The notes under the pieces are model-generated. The model worked only from the letters and a program-made list of their open reading frames with translations, did not search any database and was not told where the DNA came from. A stretch of 64,000 nucleotides of DNA from Salinicola endophyticus (GTDB lineage Bacteria > Pseudomonadota > Gammaproteobacteria > Pseudomonadales > Halomonadaceae), in NCBI RefSeq assembly GCF_040536835.1, contig NZ_CP159578.1, forward strand, positions 1,364,001 to 1,428,000. Reading direction: 5' to 3'. Position 1 is the stretch's first letter, and each line of letters starts with the position of its first letter. Positions 35,742 through 44,703 of this stretch are shown here, in pieces. A program made the position numbers and the translations under genes.

Positions 35742-36941
35742 TCACGCGCCTTGACGATGCGCGAGGTGAGCGATCAGGCGGCGAATGCCGAAGGTCCACG
35801 GCGGCAGCTGGTCGCTGCGTGCGACCACGTTGCTCAGCCGCCCCAGCTTGGGCGTGCTGATGTCGACCCGGTCGCCCAGATGGTGGGTAAAGCCCTGGCC
35901 CTCGCCGTCGCGATCCTGGATCGGCGAGAACATGGTGCCGAGGAAGAGCATGAAGCCATCCGGGTACTGGTGGTGCGCCCCCTGGGTCTGACCCACCAGG
36001 TCGAGCGGGTCGCGGCTGATCTCGCGCATGTCGCTGTCGCCCTCGAGCACGAAACCGTCGTCGCTGCCCTCGATACGCAGCGAGACCCGCGCCTGGCGCA
36101 CGTCGTCGATGCCGAAGTGGGCGTCGAACAGGCGGATGAACGGGCCGATGGCGCAGGAGGCGTTGTTGTCCTTGGCCTTGCCCAGCAGCAGCGCGCTGCG
36201 CCCCTCGACGTCGCGCAGGTTGACGTCGTTGCCCAGGCTGGCGCCACGCACCTGCCCCTGGGTGTCCACCGCGAGCACGATCTCCGGCTCCGGATTGTTC
36301 CATTGCGAGGCCGGATGCAGGCCGACCCGGGCGCCGTGGCCCACCGCGGAGAGCGGCTGCGCCTTGGAGAAGACCTCGGCATCCGGGCCGATCCCCACCT
36401 CCATGTACTGCGACCAGGCGCCGCGCGCCTGCAGCTCGCGCTTGAGCGTCATCGCCTCTTCCGAGCCGGGCTGGATGCGCGACAGGTCGCTGCCGATCAG
36501 CGTCTGGATCTCGCGGCGCAGCTCGGCGGCGCGGTTGAGATCGCCGCCGGCCTGCTCCTCGATCACCCGCTCCAGCAGGCTGACCGCGAAGGTCACACCG
36601 CAGGCCTTGATGGCCTGCACGTCGCAGGGTGCGAGCAGATAGGGCGCGATCGGTTCGGCCGCGGCGCTGTTGGCCAGCACCGTCGCCAGCGGGGCGATCA
36701 GCGGTGCCTCGGCGTCGCGCACCAGGCCCGCGGCGTCGGGGTGCTCGAGCAGATCGGCCATGGTGGCGACATGCGCTGAGAGATCGACCAGGGCATCGCC
36801 GCGTACGGCGACGATGGCCGGGCCGCCGCGCTGCGGGTCGTCGCCCAGCCAGGCGCGGCCCACCAGCAGGGCGCGATCGGCGTCCTCGGGCAGACAGTCG
36901 AGTGACTCGGGCAGGCGGTCGGGTGCTTGGGCTTGGGTCAT
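35742..36941 (-). CDS. FAH-family 2-keto-3-deoxy-sugar acid dehydratase (XylX-like)
   Basis: A 399-residue fumarylacetoacetate-hydrolase-superfamily protein. The closest family I recognise is Caulobacter XylX, which dehydrates 2-keto-3-deoxy-D-xylonate to alpha-ketoglutarate semialdehyde. Shared features are APCDVQAIKACGVTFAVSLL, WSQYMEVGIGPDAEVFSKAQ, the metal-binding PEPEIVL (two Glu) and RDVEGRSALLLGKAKDNNAS. Length also fits XylX better than classic FAH hydrolases. It sits between Ldh2 and an enolase-family dehydratase, consistent with a pathway from pentonate to semialdehyde. The ketoglutarate semialdehyde dehydrogenase is not in the window. Confidence 0.78.
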   Translation of the reverse strand: MTQAQAPDRLPESLDCLPEDADRALLVGRAWLGDDPQRGGPAIVAVRGDALVDLSAHVATMADLLEHPDAAGLVRDAEAPLIAPLATVLANSAAAEPIAPYLLAPCDVQAIKACGVTFAVSLLERVIEEQAGGDLNRAAELRREIQTLIGSDLSRIQPGSEEAMTLKRELQARGAWSQYMEVGIGPDAEVFSKAQPLSAVGHGARVGLHPASQWNNPEPEIVLAVDTQGQVRGASLGNDVNLRDVEGRSALLLGKAKDNNASCAIGPFIRLFDAHFGIDDVRQARVSLRIEGSDDGFVLEGDSDMREISRDPLDLVGQTQGAHHQYPDGFMLFLGTMFSPIQDRDGEGQGFTHHLGDRVDISTPKLGRLSNVVARSDQLPPWTFGIRRLIAHLAHRQGA

Positions 36942-37020
36942 GGGAAAACCAGCTCTCGATGATCAGGGGTGACTGGGCGCCGCTGCGCTTGCGCGGCGCG
37001 GATAAAGGGGTGTCCGGCGT

Positions 37021-38076
37021 TCAGCCGAAGGGCGTCGTGCCGGCCAGCGATGAGCGTGCCACTGCCTGACGCATCGCCGCCACCACGTCTTCGGGTAGCG
37101 GGATGCCGTCGGCGAGATAGTCGCGCCGCCGCGCCAGGCCGGACTGGCCGGGCAGGCGCACTGGGCGCTCGGCATCGCGCGGGCGCGCCTCAAAGCAGCG
37201 TCGGGCGAGATGATCGGTCTCGTCGAGGAACGCCTGAGTACCGCCGAAGCGCGCCGGGTCGATCACCATCACCATTACCGAGGCGCCCCAGGTGGTAGGG
37301 CCATCCTTGCGCCCGAACCCGGCCAGGGCCGAGGTCAGCGCTTCCACCATCAGCCCCAGGGCAAAGCCCTTGTGGCCGAAGGCGAGTTCGCCCAGCGGCA
37401 GGATGCTGCCGCCCGGCTCGGCGAAGTAGTCGGCGGGGTCATCGCTCACCGCGCCGTGCCCGGAGAGGATCGCCGGATGCGCCAGACGCTCGCCGGCGGC
37501 GTGGGTCTTGCCCACGGTGCCGTTGGTGATGGTCGACATGCTGACGTCGATCAGCAGCGGCTGCTCGCGACCGGGGATGCCTGCTGCCAGCGGGTTGGGG
37601 GTGTAGACCCGATCGAGACCGCCGAACGGTGCCACCGAGGCTACCGCAGGGTCCGAACTCAGGATCAGCGGCACCAGGTTGGCCTCCACCAGTGGCTGTA
37701 GATAGGCCGCCAGGCAGGCGATATGGTGCGAGCGCTTGAGACTGACCATGCCCAGGCCGAAGGTGGCAGCGGCCGCGCGGCAGTGGTCGAGGGCGCGCTG
37801 CACCAGATAGGGCCCGAGCAGGTAGTGGCCGTCGAACAGCGCCGCCACCGGGGTGTTTTCCTGAATCTCGAGCACCCCGGGGTCGCCGCTGGCGTTGCCG
37901 GCGGCGAGATCCTTGAGGTAGCCGTCGGCCAGCTTCACGCCGTGGGTGTGGTGGCCGAGCAGATCGCCCTCGACCAGAATCCTGGCGGTGGTCTCGGCGA
38001 CCTCCTCCTGCGTCCCCGCCTCGCGGAACAGGGCGCGCAGGGTAGTACGCAGAGTGGCGGCGTCGTAGCGCGTCAT
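37021..38076 (-). CDS. Malate/L-lactate dehydrogenase (Ldh2) family oxidoreductase
   Basis: A 351-residue NAD(P)-dependent 2-hydroxyacid or ketimine oxidoreductase of the Ldh2 family. LLGHHTHGV near residue 40 and KRSHHIACL near residue 115 carry the conserved histidines. FGHKGFALGLMVEALTSALAG is the family C-terminal motif. It overlaps tctA by 4 bases (ATGA), so it belongs to the transporter operon. The substrate is unclear: candidates are an aldonate at C2 or a keto-deoxy acid. Confidence 0.85.
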   Translation of the reverse strand: MTRYDAATLRTTLRALFREAGTQEEVAETTARILVEGDLLGHHTHGVKLADGYLKDLAAGNASGDPGVLEIQENTPVAALFDGHYLLGPYLVQRALDHCRAAAATFGLGMVSLKRSHHIACLAAYLQPLVEANLVPLILSSDPAVASVAPFGGLDRVYTPNPLAAGIPGREQPLLIDVSMSTITNGTVGKTHAAGERLAHPAILSGHGAVSDDPADYFAEPGGSILPLGELAFGHKGFALGLMVEALTSALAGFGRKDGPTTWGASVMVMVIDPARFGGTQAFLDETDHLARRCFEARPRDAERPVRLPGQSGLARRRDYLADGIPLPEDVVAAMRQAVARSSLAGTTPFG

Positions 38077-39587
38077 TTCTCGTCTCCGGCGGTGGCGGCT
38101 GCGGGGCGGCGCAGTCGGCGGATGTGCTTGATCAGCGTCGGCAGCAGCCAGATCAGGATCACCAGCGCGCCGAGAGCGGCGCTGATGGGGCGCTCGAAGA
38201 AGGCGAGCAGATCGCCGCCGGACTTGAGCATCGAGCTCATGAAGCTGTTCTCCAGCGTGCCGCCGAGCACCAGCCCCAGGATCGCCGGCGCCATGGGGAA
38301 GTCGTTGCGTGCCAGCACGAAGGCGACCAGGCCGATGACCAGCATGATCCAGATATCGGTGACCGAGTTGTTGATAGCGAAAGCGCCGACGATGCAGAAG
38401 GTTAAGATCACCGGCATCAGCATCTTGCGCGGGGTCAGGATGAAGATCTTGGAGGCGCGGATCGCCAGATAGCCCAGCGGCAGCATCATCAGGTTGGCGA
38501 CGAAGAACACCGTGAACAGGGCGTAGACCTGGCTGCCGCCGTTCATGAAGATAGTCGGCCCCGGGTTCATGCCCTTCATGTAGAGCACACCGATGACGAT
38601 GGCGGTGATGGTGTCGCCGGGGATGCCGAACACCAGCGCCGGTACCCAGGCACCGCTGATGCCGGAGTTGTTGGCCGAGCTGGCATCGACGATCCCTTCG
38701 ATATGGCCGCTGCCGTACTTCTCTTTCTCCTTCGAGCGGCTCTTGCCCAGCGCATAGGCGATCCAGGCGGCGATATCCGCCCCTGCGCCCGGCAGCGCGC
38801 CGATCAGCGTACCCAGGGCGCTACCGCGCAGCATGTTGCGCCAGTAGCGGCGCAGGGTGGCGGGGGCATGACGGAACACGCTGTCCTTGGCCATTGCCGG
38901 CACGCTGCGGGCCTCGTTGCGCGAGCCGTAGAACAGCATGATCTCGTTGAGCGCGAACATGCCGATCATCACCGGAATGAAGTTGACCCCGGCCATCAGG
39001 TCGGGCACGCCGAAGGTGAATCGTGGCGCGCCGCTCATCATATCGAGCCCCACGGTGGAGAGCAGCAGGCCCACGGTGAGCGACAGAAACGCCTTCAGCC
39101 GCGAGCCGATGGCGATGAAGATCGAGCAGCTCAAGCCCAGCAGCGCCAGCCAGAAGTACTCGAAGGAGCTGAAGTTGAGCGCCACCTCGGCCAGCGAGGG
39201 TGAGACGAACACCAGCACCAGGGTGCCGAACAGACCGCCGAACACCGAGCACAGCAGGTTGGTACCCAGCGTCTCCCGGGCCCGACCCTGGCGCGCCAGC
39301 CGGTACGACTCGCCGACATAGGCGGCGGAGGCGGGGGTGCCGGGGATATTGAGATAGGTACCGGGAATGTCACCGGCGAAGATCGCCATCGCCGAGGTCG
39401 CGACGATCGCCGCGATCGCCGGCGTGGCGTCCATGTAGAAGGTGATCGGCACCAGCAGGGCTACCGCCATGGTGGCGGTGAGGCCGGGGATGGCGCCGAC
39501 GAAGAGCCCGAACACGGCCGCCGCGACGATCACCAGCAGCGTCTGGGCGTTGAACACCATGGCCAGGCCTTGCAAGAAGGTTTCCAT
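38073..39587 (-). CDS. tctA: Tripartite tricarboxylate transporter large permease TctA
   Basis: A 504-residue membrane protein with about 12 hydrophobic segments. Family motifs are VGAIPGLTATMAVALLVP near residue 30, FAGDIPGTYLNIPGTPASAA near residue 70, and GALPGAGADIAAWIAYALGK near residue 260. It moves the substrate delivered by TctC, together with TctB. The order tctC-tctB-tctA is standard, with 6 bases between tctB and tctA. The substrate is inferred to be a sugar acid. Confidence 0.93.
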   Translation of the reverse strand: METFLQGLAMVFNAQTLLVIVAAAVFGLFVGAIPGLTATMAVALLVPITFYMDATPAIAAIVATSAMAIFAGDIPGTYLNIPGTPASAAYVGESYRLARQGRARETLGTNLLCSVFGGLFGTLVLVFVSPSLAEVALNFSSFEYFWLALLGLSCSIFIAIGSRLKAFLSLTVGLLLSTVGLDMMSGAPRFTFGVPDLMAGVNFIPVMIGMFALNEIMLFYGSRNEARSVPAMAKDSVFRHAPATLRRYWRNMLRGSALGTLIGALPGAGADIAAWIAYALGKSRSKEKEKYGSGHIEGIVDASSANNSGISGAWVPALVFGIPGDTITAIVIGVLYMKGMNPGPTIFMNGGSQVYALFTVFFVANLMMLPLGYLAIRASKIFILTPRKMLMPVILTFCIVGAFAINNSVTDIWIMLVIGLVAFVLARNDFPMAPAILGLVLGGTLENSFMSSMLKSGGDLLAFFERPISAALGALVILIWLLPTLIKHIRRLRRPAAATAGDEK

Positions 39588-39593
39588 GAGCGA

Positions 39594-40079
39594 TTACCCG
39601 ATCCAGGCCAGACTTTGCGGGAGCAGTACGCCCTCCGGCAGCGGAATCAGCAGATAGCGCGAGAACAGCAGGGTGACGATGAGCGACACCACCAGGGCGA
39701 CGCCCAGCGCCAGCCACCATTTCGCACCGCGCATCAGCATCAGCAGCCACATCGAGAGCAGCATGCACAGCCCGGCGCCGAGGGTCTCGGCGGCCAGGAT
39801 GTAGAACACGATCAGGGCGCAGGGCACCAGAGACAGCGCCAGCCCGAGGTAGTCGTAGCGCGAGAGCCCCGGATCCTCGGGCGCGTGCCGCCGGGCGGCG
39901 AGCACGCGGACCTGACTCAGTGCCAGCAGCGCACCGCCGATCAGCATCCCCGCGCCGATCAGCGAGGGGAACAGCGATGGCCCGTACTGCAGCGAGGGCA
40001 TGGTGGGGTAGGTCTGCGCCACGGCGATCACCACGCCACCGCCGATGGCGAAGGCCAGACCCAGGAGAAAGTCTCTCAT
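39594..40079 (-). CDS. tctB: Tripartite tricarboxylate transporter small permease TctB
   Basis: A 161-residue protein with four hydrophobic helices. The start at 40079 (MRDFLLGLAFAIGG) has GGGAG upstream. Longer in-frame starts read serine/arginine-rich sequence and are rejected. A charged linker lies between helices 2 and 3. Confidence 0.88.
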   Translation of the reverse strand: MRDFLLGLAFAIGGGVVIAVAQTYPTMPSLQYGPSLFPSLIGAGMLIGGALLALSQVRVLAARRHAPEDPGLSRYDYLGLALSLVPCALIVFYILAAETLGAGLCMLLSMWLLMLMRGAKWWLALGVALVVSLIVTLLFSRYLLIPLPEGVLLPQSLAWIG

Positions 40080-40104
40080 CGTGCGACTCCCGCGGGCTGC
40101 GCTA

Positions 40105-41082
40105 TCACTTGGCCAGGCCGACCTGCTTGACGATCTCGCCGAAGCGCTGATCCTGCTCGGCCATGAACTTGCCGAAGTCATCGGCGCCGCGCCACTCGGT
40201 GCCGAAGCCCTGCTTGGCCATGAAGTTCTGGTAGGTGTCGCTCTGATAGGCCGCCTCGACCGCCTTCTCCAGTGTCTCGACCACGGCCGGGTCCATGCCC
40301 TTGGGGCCGGCGATACCGCGCCACTCGCCGATGGTGTAGTCGCTGCCGATCGCCTCTTTAAGCGTGGGTACGTCGGGGAAGCTGGCGAGCCGCTCCGGAG
40401 CCATGATCGCCAGGCTCTTGACCTTGCCCGCCTCGATCATCGCGCGTCCTTCGGGCACCGAGCTGGGCACGATATCGATGCTGCCCGCCGCCATCTCGGT
40501 CATCGCCGGCGCCGCGCCCTGGCTGGGGATCCAGGTCACACGGTCGGCCTCCATGCCCTGGTCGAGCAGCAGCCCGGCGAAGGCCAGATGCCATACGCCA
40601 CCCTGGCCGGTGCCGGAGGCGTTGTAGGTGCCCTTGGGCTCGTCCTTGACCTTGTCGAGCAGGGTCTTGACCGAATCGAAGGGGCCGTCGGCGGCGACCT
40701 GGATGCCGGCGTAGTCGTAGTTGATCTGGGCGATCGGGGTGTAGTCGGCGTAGGTGAGCTGGGTCAGGCCCTGCCAGTGCATCATGTTGATCTCGCCGGT
40801 GACCAGGCCGAGGGTGTAGCCGTCGGGCCTGGCCATGGCGATGGCGGTGTGTCCTACAACGCCGCTGCCGCCGGTGCGGTTGACCACGTTGACGGTCTGG
40901 CCGAGCTCCTTCTCCAGCGCCGTGGCGATGGTGCGCGCAGTGGCATCGGTGCCGCCCCCCGCCGCCCACGGCACGATCAGGGTAATCGGCTTTTCGGGAT
41001 AGTCGGCCAGCGCCGGCAGGGGCAGGACCAGGGCGGCACCGAGCAGGCCGAGGCAGAAGCGTTTCGCGGTCGTCGAGATCAT
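40105..41082 (-). CDS. tctC: Tripartite tricarboxylate transporter substrate-binding protein TctC
   Basis: A 325-residue periplasmic binding protein. The signal peptide runs to ALA near residue 26, followed by DYPEKPITLIVPWAAGGGTDATARTIA, the hallmark of this family. GTGQGGVWHLAFAGLLL is the conserved ligand-binding segment. The start at 41082 gives a clean signal peptide with TGGAG upstream. First gene of the tctCBA-Ldh2-XylX-enolase operon. Confidence 0.93.
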   Translation of the reverse strand: MISTTAKRFCLGLLGAALVLPLPALADYPEKPITLIVPWAAGGGTDATARTIATALEKELGQTVNVVNRTGGSGVVGHTAIAMARPDGYTLGLVTGEINMMHWQGLTQLTYADYTPIAQINYDYAGIQVAADGPFDSVKTLLDKVKDEPKGTYNASGTGQGGVWHLAFAGLLLDQGMEADRVTWIPSQGAAPAMTEMAAGSIDIVPSSVPEGRAMIEAGKVKSLAIMAPERLASFPDVPTLKEAIGSDYTIGEWRGIAGPKGMDPAVVETLEKAVEAAYQSDTYQNFMAKQGFGTEWRGADDFGKFMAEQDQRFGEIVKQVGLAK

Positions 41083-41629
41083 GGCGGTGTCTCCAGAGTG
41101 ACTCTGTAGTGATTGTTGGTTGTCGTGGGTCTTGCTCAGAGCAGCGGTGGTCATGGTGTCCGCTTTCCGGACAGTGGATCGCGAACACATGAAAAGCATG
41201 TCGCTGAATACGCCACTTACGCCGCTATCGATCGACGCCGCTGCCGGGCAGCTGAGGTCGTGCGAATGGCGCTGAATTCGGGCGCATCAGATGGCGCGCT
41301 TTTCGCCTTCGAAGCTAGGGTGAATGAACATTGAGTGCAATATCCGTGTTAGCTAGACATTGGTCGAGTGCACCTGCCGCTGGGGCCGGAAGCTGTCACC
41401 ATGGCGGTCAATGAATCGGGCCAGCAGCGCTCGCCGAGTGAGCTGTCCAGCCTAGCGTGATTCGCGGGTGGGGTATTTGCGCCGAAAGTCTATGTTGTAC
41501 TTATTGCTAGTATGTTCAACATATCCTGCATCGGTGTCTATCCGCCGCGCCCGAACCCGCTCGATTGTCCAGCGAGCCCGAAACCGCTCGTGAGTGTGAG
41601 CCCAATCAATGCCGAGGAGAGCAAAGACA
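41083..41629. promoter_or_regulatory. Divergent promoter region between tctC and the AraD1-like gene
   Basis: A 547-base gap with no credible gene. It must contain promoters for two sugar-acid operons. The 41490-41523 stretch is AT-rich and contains TATGTTGTAC and TATGTTCAAC as direct repeats 20 bases apart, the second being half of a perfect palindrome. Confidence 0.55.
41511..41523. promoter_or_regulatory. GntR/FadR-type operator candidate
   Basis: TATGTT-C-AACATA is a 13-base perfect palindrome with the GT-N3-AC core typical of FadR-subfamily operators. A matching half-site (TATGTTGTAC) lies at 41491. The GntR/FCD gene at 44704-45480 is the likely binder. Confidence 0.5.
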
Positions 41630-42622
41630 ATGCGCCTGATTCAATGTCGCCACGAGGGGCGATTGACGGTGGGCCTGGTGGTCGACGCCCAGAGCGTGCA
41701 GGTGGTGGCCGCGGAGGCGGGGGTCTACGGTCTGGCGCGCCAGGCGATCGCCGCGGGGCGCCCGCTGAGCGAGATGGTCGAGGCGGCGCTGACCGACACC
41801 CGGCTCGATTACGCCGCGCTGGTCGACAACGGCCAGCTGCTGCCGCCGCTGACCCACCCGGACCCTGCCCACTGGCTGGTCACCGGCACCGGGCTGACTC
41901 ACCTCGGCAGTGCCGACACGCGTTCGGCCATGCACGCCGCGACTCAGGTCGACGAGAGCACCTTGACCGACTCCATGCGCATGTTCCGCATGGGCGTGGA
42001 GGCGGGCAAACCGGGCGCCGGCGAGGTAGGGCCGCAGCCGGAGTGGTTCTACAAGGGCGACGGCGACTGTGTGGTGGCGCCCGAGGCGGCGTTACGCTCG
42101 CCGAGCTTCGCCCAGGATGCCGGCGAGGAGCCGGAACTGGCCGGGCTCTACGTGATCGGCGACGACGGCACCCCGTGGCGGGTCGGCTACGCCGTCGGCA
42201 ACGAGTTCTCCGATCATGTCACCGAGCGCTTCAACTACCTGTGGCTGGCCCACTCCAAGCTGCGCGCCTGCAGCTACGGCCCGGAGCTGCTGGTGGGCGA
42301 GCTGCCCGCGCACCTCGAGGGCACCAGCCGCATCGTGCGCGATGGCAAGACCCTGTGGGAAAAGCCGTTTTTGACCGGCGAGGCCAACATGGCGCATAGC
42401 CTGGCCAATCTGGAGCACCACCATTTCAAGTACCGTAACTTCCGCCGCCCGGGCGATGTCCACGTGCACTTCTTCGGCACCGCGACGCTGAGCTTCGCCG
42501 ACCAGGTGACGGTCGAACCGGGCGACCGCTACGAGATCGAGCTGCCGGCCCTGGGCCGCCCGCTACGCAACACCCTGGAGTCCGATACGGACCTGGGCTA
42601 TGCGGCGGCCAAGCCGCTATGA
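41630..42622 (+). CDS. AraD1/GguC-type FAH-superfamily protein, probable keto-deoxy-pentonate dehydratase
   Basis: A 330-residue protein of the AraD1/GguC branch of the FAH superfamily. It begins MRLIQCRHEGRLTVGLVVD and carries YAVGNEFSDHVTERFNYLWLAHSKLR, the branch signature. PEWFYKGDGDCVV and FRRPGDVHVHFFGTATLS are also typical. Proteins of this branch occur in L-arabinose and xylose oxidation clusters, acting on 2-keto-3-deoxy-pentonates. ATG 41630 has GAGGAG about 11 bases upstream; an ATG at 41609 would add seven residues. It pairs with the IlvD/EDD dehydratase 93 bases downstream. Confidence 0.78.
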   Translation: MRLIQCRHEGRLTVGLVVDAQSVQVVAAEAGVYGLARQAIAAGRPLSEMVEAALTDTRLDYAALVDNGQLLPPLTHPDPAHWLVTGTGLTHLGSADTRSAMHAATQVDESTLTDSMRMFRMGVEAGKPGAGEVGPQPEWFYKGDGDCVVAPEAALRSPSFAQDAGEEPELAGLYVIGDDGTPWRVGYAVGNEFSDHVTERFNYLWLAHSKLRACSYGPELLVGELPAHLEGTSRIVRDGKTLWEKPFLTGEANMAHSLANLEHHHFKYRNFRRPGDVHVHFFGTATLSFADQVTVEPGDRYEIELPALGRPLRNTLESDTDLGYAAAKPL

Positions 42623-42715
42623 ACCGCCTGATGTCACGTCGTCTCTCCCGGCGCCGTCCGGGGTCCCTGGCACGTCGGTGCCGCGCGGCGCGTGGCGCCT
42701 CTCTGGAGCCTTTCG

Positions 42716-44515
42716 ATGTCTGATTCCCCCGCGCGCCGTCGCGAGTCACTGCGCTCGCGCTGGTGGTTCGACAACCCTGACCACGCCGGTACCACGGCGC
42801 TGTGTCTCGAGCGCTACATGAACTACGGCATCACCCTGGAGGAGCTGGCCGCGGGCAAGCCGATCATCGGTATCGCCCAGTCCGGCTCCGACCTGACGCC
42901 GTGCAACCGTCATCATCTCGAGCTGGTCGAGCGCACCAAGGCGGGGATTCGCGCCGCCGGCGGGGTGCCGTTCGAGTTCCCGCTGCACCCGATCCACGAG
43001 AACGTGCGCCGGCCCACCGCGGCGCTGGACCGTAATCTCGCCTATCTCGGTCTGGTCGAGGTGCTGCACGGCTATCCGCTGGATGGTGTGGTACTCACCA
43101 CCGGCTGCGACAAGACCACGCCGGCCTGCCTGATGGCCGCGGCCACCGCCGATCTACCGGCGATCGTGCTCTCCGGCGGGCCGATGCTCAACGGCTGGCG
43201 CGGCGCCGAGCGGGTCGGCTCCGGCACCATCGTGTGGGAGCTGCGCAAGCGCCTCACCACCGGCGAGATCGACTATCCCACCTTCCTCGCCCGGATCGCC
43301 GACTCGGCGCCCTCGGTGGGGCACTGCAACACCATGGGCACCGCCTCGACCATGAACTCCATGGCCGAGGCGCTGGGGATGAGCCTGCCAGGCTCGGCAA
43401 TGATCCCGGCGCCCTACAAGGAGCGCCCCATGGTGGCCTACGCCACCGGTGCGCGCATCGTCGAGATGGTGTGGGAGGACCTGCGCCCCAGCCGTATCCT
43501 GACCCGCGAGGCGTTCGAGAACGCCATCGTGGTGTGCTCGGCGCTGGGCGGGTCGAGCAACGCGCCGATCCATATCAACGCCATCGCCCGCCACGCCGGT
43601 ATCGAGCTGGCCAACGACGACTGGCAGCGGCTCGGCCATGACGTGCCGCTGCTGGCCAACGTGATGCCGGCGGGCGCCTATCTGGGCGAGGAGTTCTTCC
43701 GCGCTGGCGGCGTGCCGGCGGTGATCCACGAGCTGCTGGGGGCGGGGCGCGTTCACGGCGAGGTGCTGACGGTGAATGGCCACACCCTCGCCGACAACTG
43801 CCAGGGGCGCGAGACCCAGGATAGCGACGTGATCCGCCGCTACGCCGACCCGCTGGTGGCGGCGGCCGGTTTCATCAACCTCAAGGGCAATCTGTTCGAC
43901 TCGGCGCTGATGAAGACCAGCGTGATCTCCGACGACTTCCGGCGGCGCTTCCTCTCCGATCCCGACGATCCCGACGCTTTCGAAGGGCGGGTGGCGGTAT
44001 TCGATGGTTCCGAGGACTACCACGCGCGGATCGACGACCCGACGCTGGGGATCGACGAGAAGACCATTCTGGTGATGCGCGGTGCCGGCCCGGTGGGGCA
44101 CCCCGGGGGCGCCGAGGTGGTCAACATGCAGCCGCCGGAAGCGCTGCTGGCGCGCGGGATCGAGTCGCTGCCGTGCCTGGGCGACGGACGCCAGTCGGGC
44201 ACCTCGGGCTCACCCTCGATTCTCAACGCCTCGCCGGAAGCGGCGGTGGGCGGCGGGCTGGCGCTGCTCGAGAGCGGCGACCGGGTGCGTATCGATCTGC
44301 GTCGCGGCGAGGCCAATCTGCTGGTCGACGACGCCGAGCTGGCGCGGCGGCGAGCAAGCCTGGAGGCGCGCGGCGGCTACCCCTACCGCGATCACCAGAC
44401 GCCGTGGCAGGAGATCCAGCGCGGCATGGTCGAGCCGCTGGACCGCGGCATGACGCTGGCACCGGCCACCAAGTACCGCGCCATTGCCTGGGACTTGCCG
44501 CGCGACAACCACTGA
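42716..44515 (+). CDS. IlvD/EDD-family aldonate dehydratase (xylonate/arabinonate type)
   Basis: Fe-S sugar-acid dehydratase of 599 residues, the usual length for D-xylonate or L-arabinonate dehydratase and shorter than Edd. Cluster and Mg-site motifs are seen: [43 protein letters not shown] and the C-terminal [20 protein letters not shown]. It converts an aldonate to the 2-keto-3-deoxy acid. The start at 42716 ([13 protein letters not shown] upstream) is favoured. With AraD1 it would give alpha-ketoglutarate semialdehyde from a pentonate. Xylonate is supported by the xylose dehydrogenase at 60.3 kb; arabinonate is equally possible. Confidence 0.85.
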   Translation: MSDSPARRRESLRSRWWFDNPDHAGTTALCLERYMNYGITLEELAAGKPIIGIAQSGSDLTPCNRHHLELVERTKAGIRAAGGVPFEFPLHPIHENVRRPTAALDRNLAYLGLVEVLHGYPLDGVVLTTGCDKTTPACLMAAATADLPAIVLSGGPMLNGWRGAERVGSGTIVWELRKRLTTGEIDYPTFLARIADSAPSVGHCNTMGTASTMNSMAEALGMSLPGSAMIPAPYKERPMVAYATGARIVEMVWEDLRPSRILTREAFENAIVVCSALGGSSNAPIHINAIARHAGIELANDDWQRLGHDVPLLANVMPAGAYLGEEFFRAGGVPAVIHELLGAGRVHGEVLTVNGHTLADNCQGRETQDSDVIRRYADPLVAAAGFINLKGNLFDSALMKTSVISDDFRRRFLSDPDDPDAFEGRVAVFDGSEDYHARIDDPTLGIDEKTILVMRGAGPVGHPGGAEVVNMQPPEALLARGIESLPCLGDGRQSGTSGSPSILNASPEAAVGGGLALLESGDRVRIDLRRGEANLLVDDAELARRRASLEARGGYPYRDHQTPWQEIQRGMVEPLDRGMTLAPATKYRAIAWDLPRDNH

Positions 44516-44525
44516 GAGGGGGCTG

Positions 44526-44578
44526 AGCGGGTGTTTACAAAATGCCTGCGCTCGGCGAATTTTTAACCACCCTCTGAG
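44526..44578. repeat. Palindromic intergenic repeat, family 1 copy 3 (internally deleted)
   Basis: About 53 bases matching both ends of copy 2 (GGGTGTTTACAAAATG, CTGCGCTCG, CGAATTT, ACCCTCTGAG) but lacking the ~90-base interior. The join falls at CGCTCGGCGAA, which corresponds to the CGCTCG-N-CGA motif present at both the left and right inner ends of copy 2. Confidence 0.75.
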
Positions 44579-44659
44579 CGCGACGCCGGACGCTTGTCTC
44601 TTTCAGCGCCGCGCCTCTCCAGAGCGACTTCTCTACAGGCCGCGTCTCGCCTGTCGACT

Positions 44660-44691
44660 GCGCCCGAGCTCACCGCTCGGGCGCTTTTTTT
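44660..44691. terminator. Rho-independent terminator between convergent operons
   Basis: GCGCCCGAG (44660-44668) pairs with CTCGGGCGC (44676-44684), followed by seven T. It ends the AraD1-dehydratase operon. The convergent GntR gene stops 13 bases further on. Confidence 0.9.
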
Positions 44692-44703
44692 GCCGATACT
44701 CTC

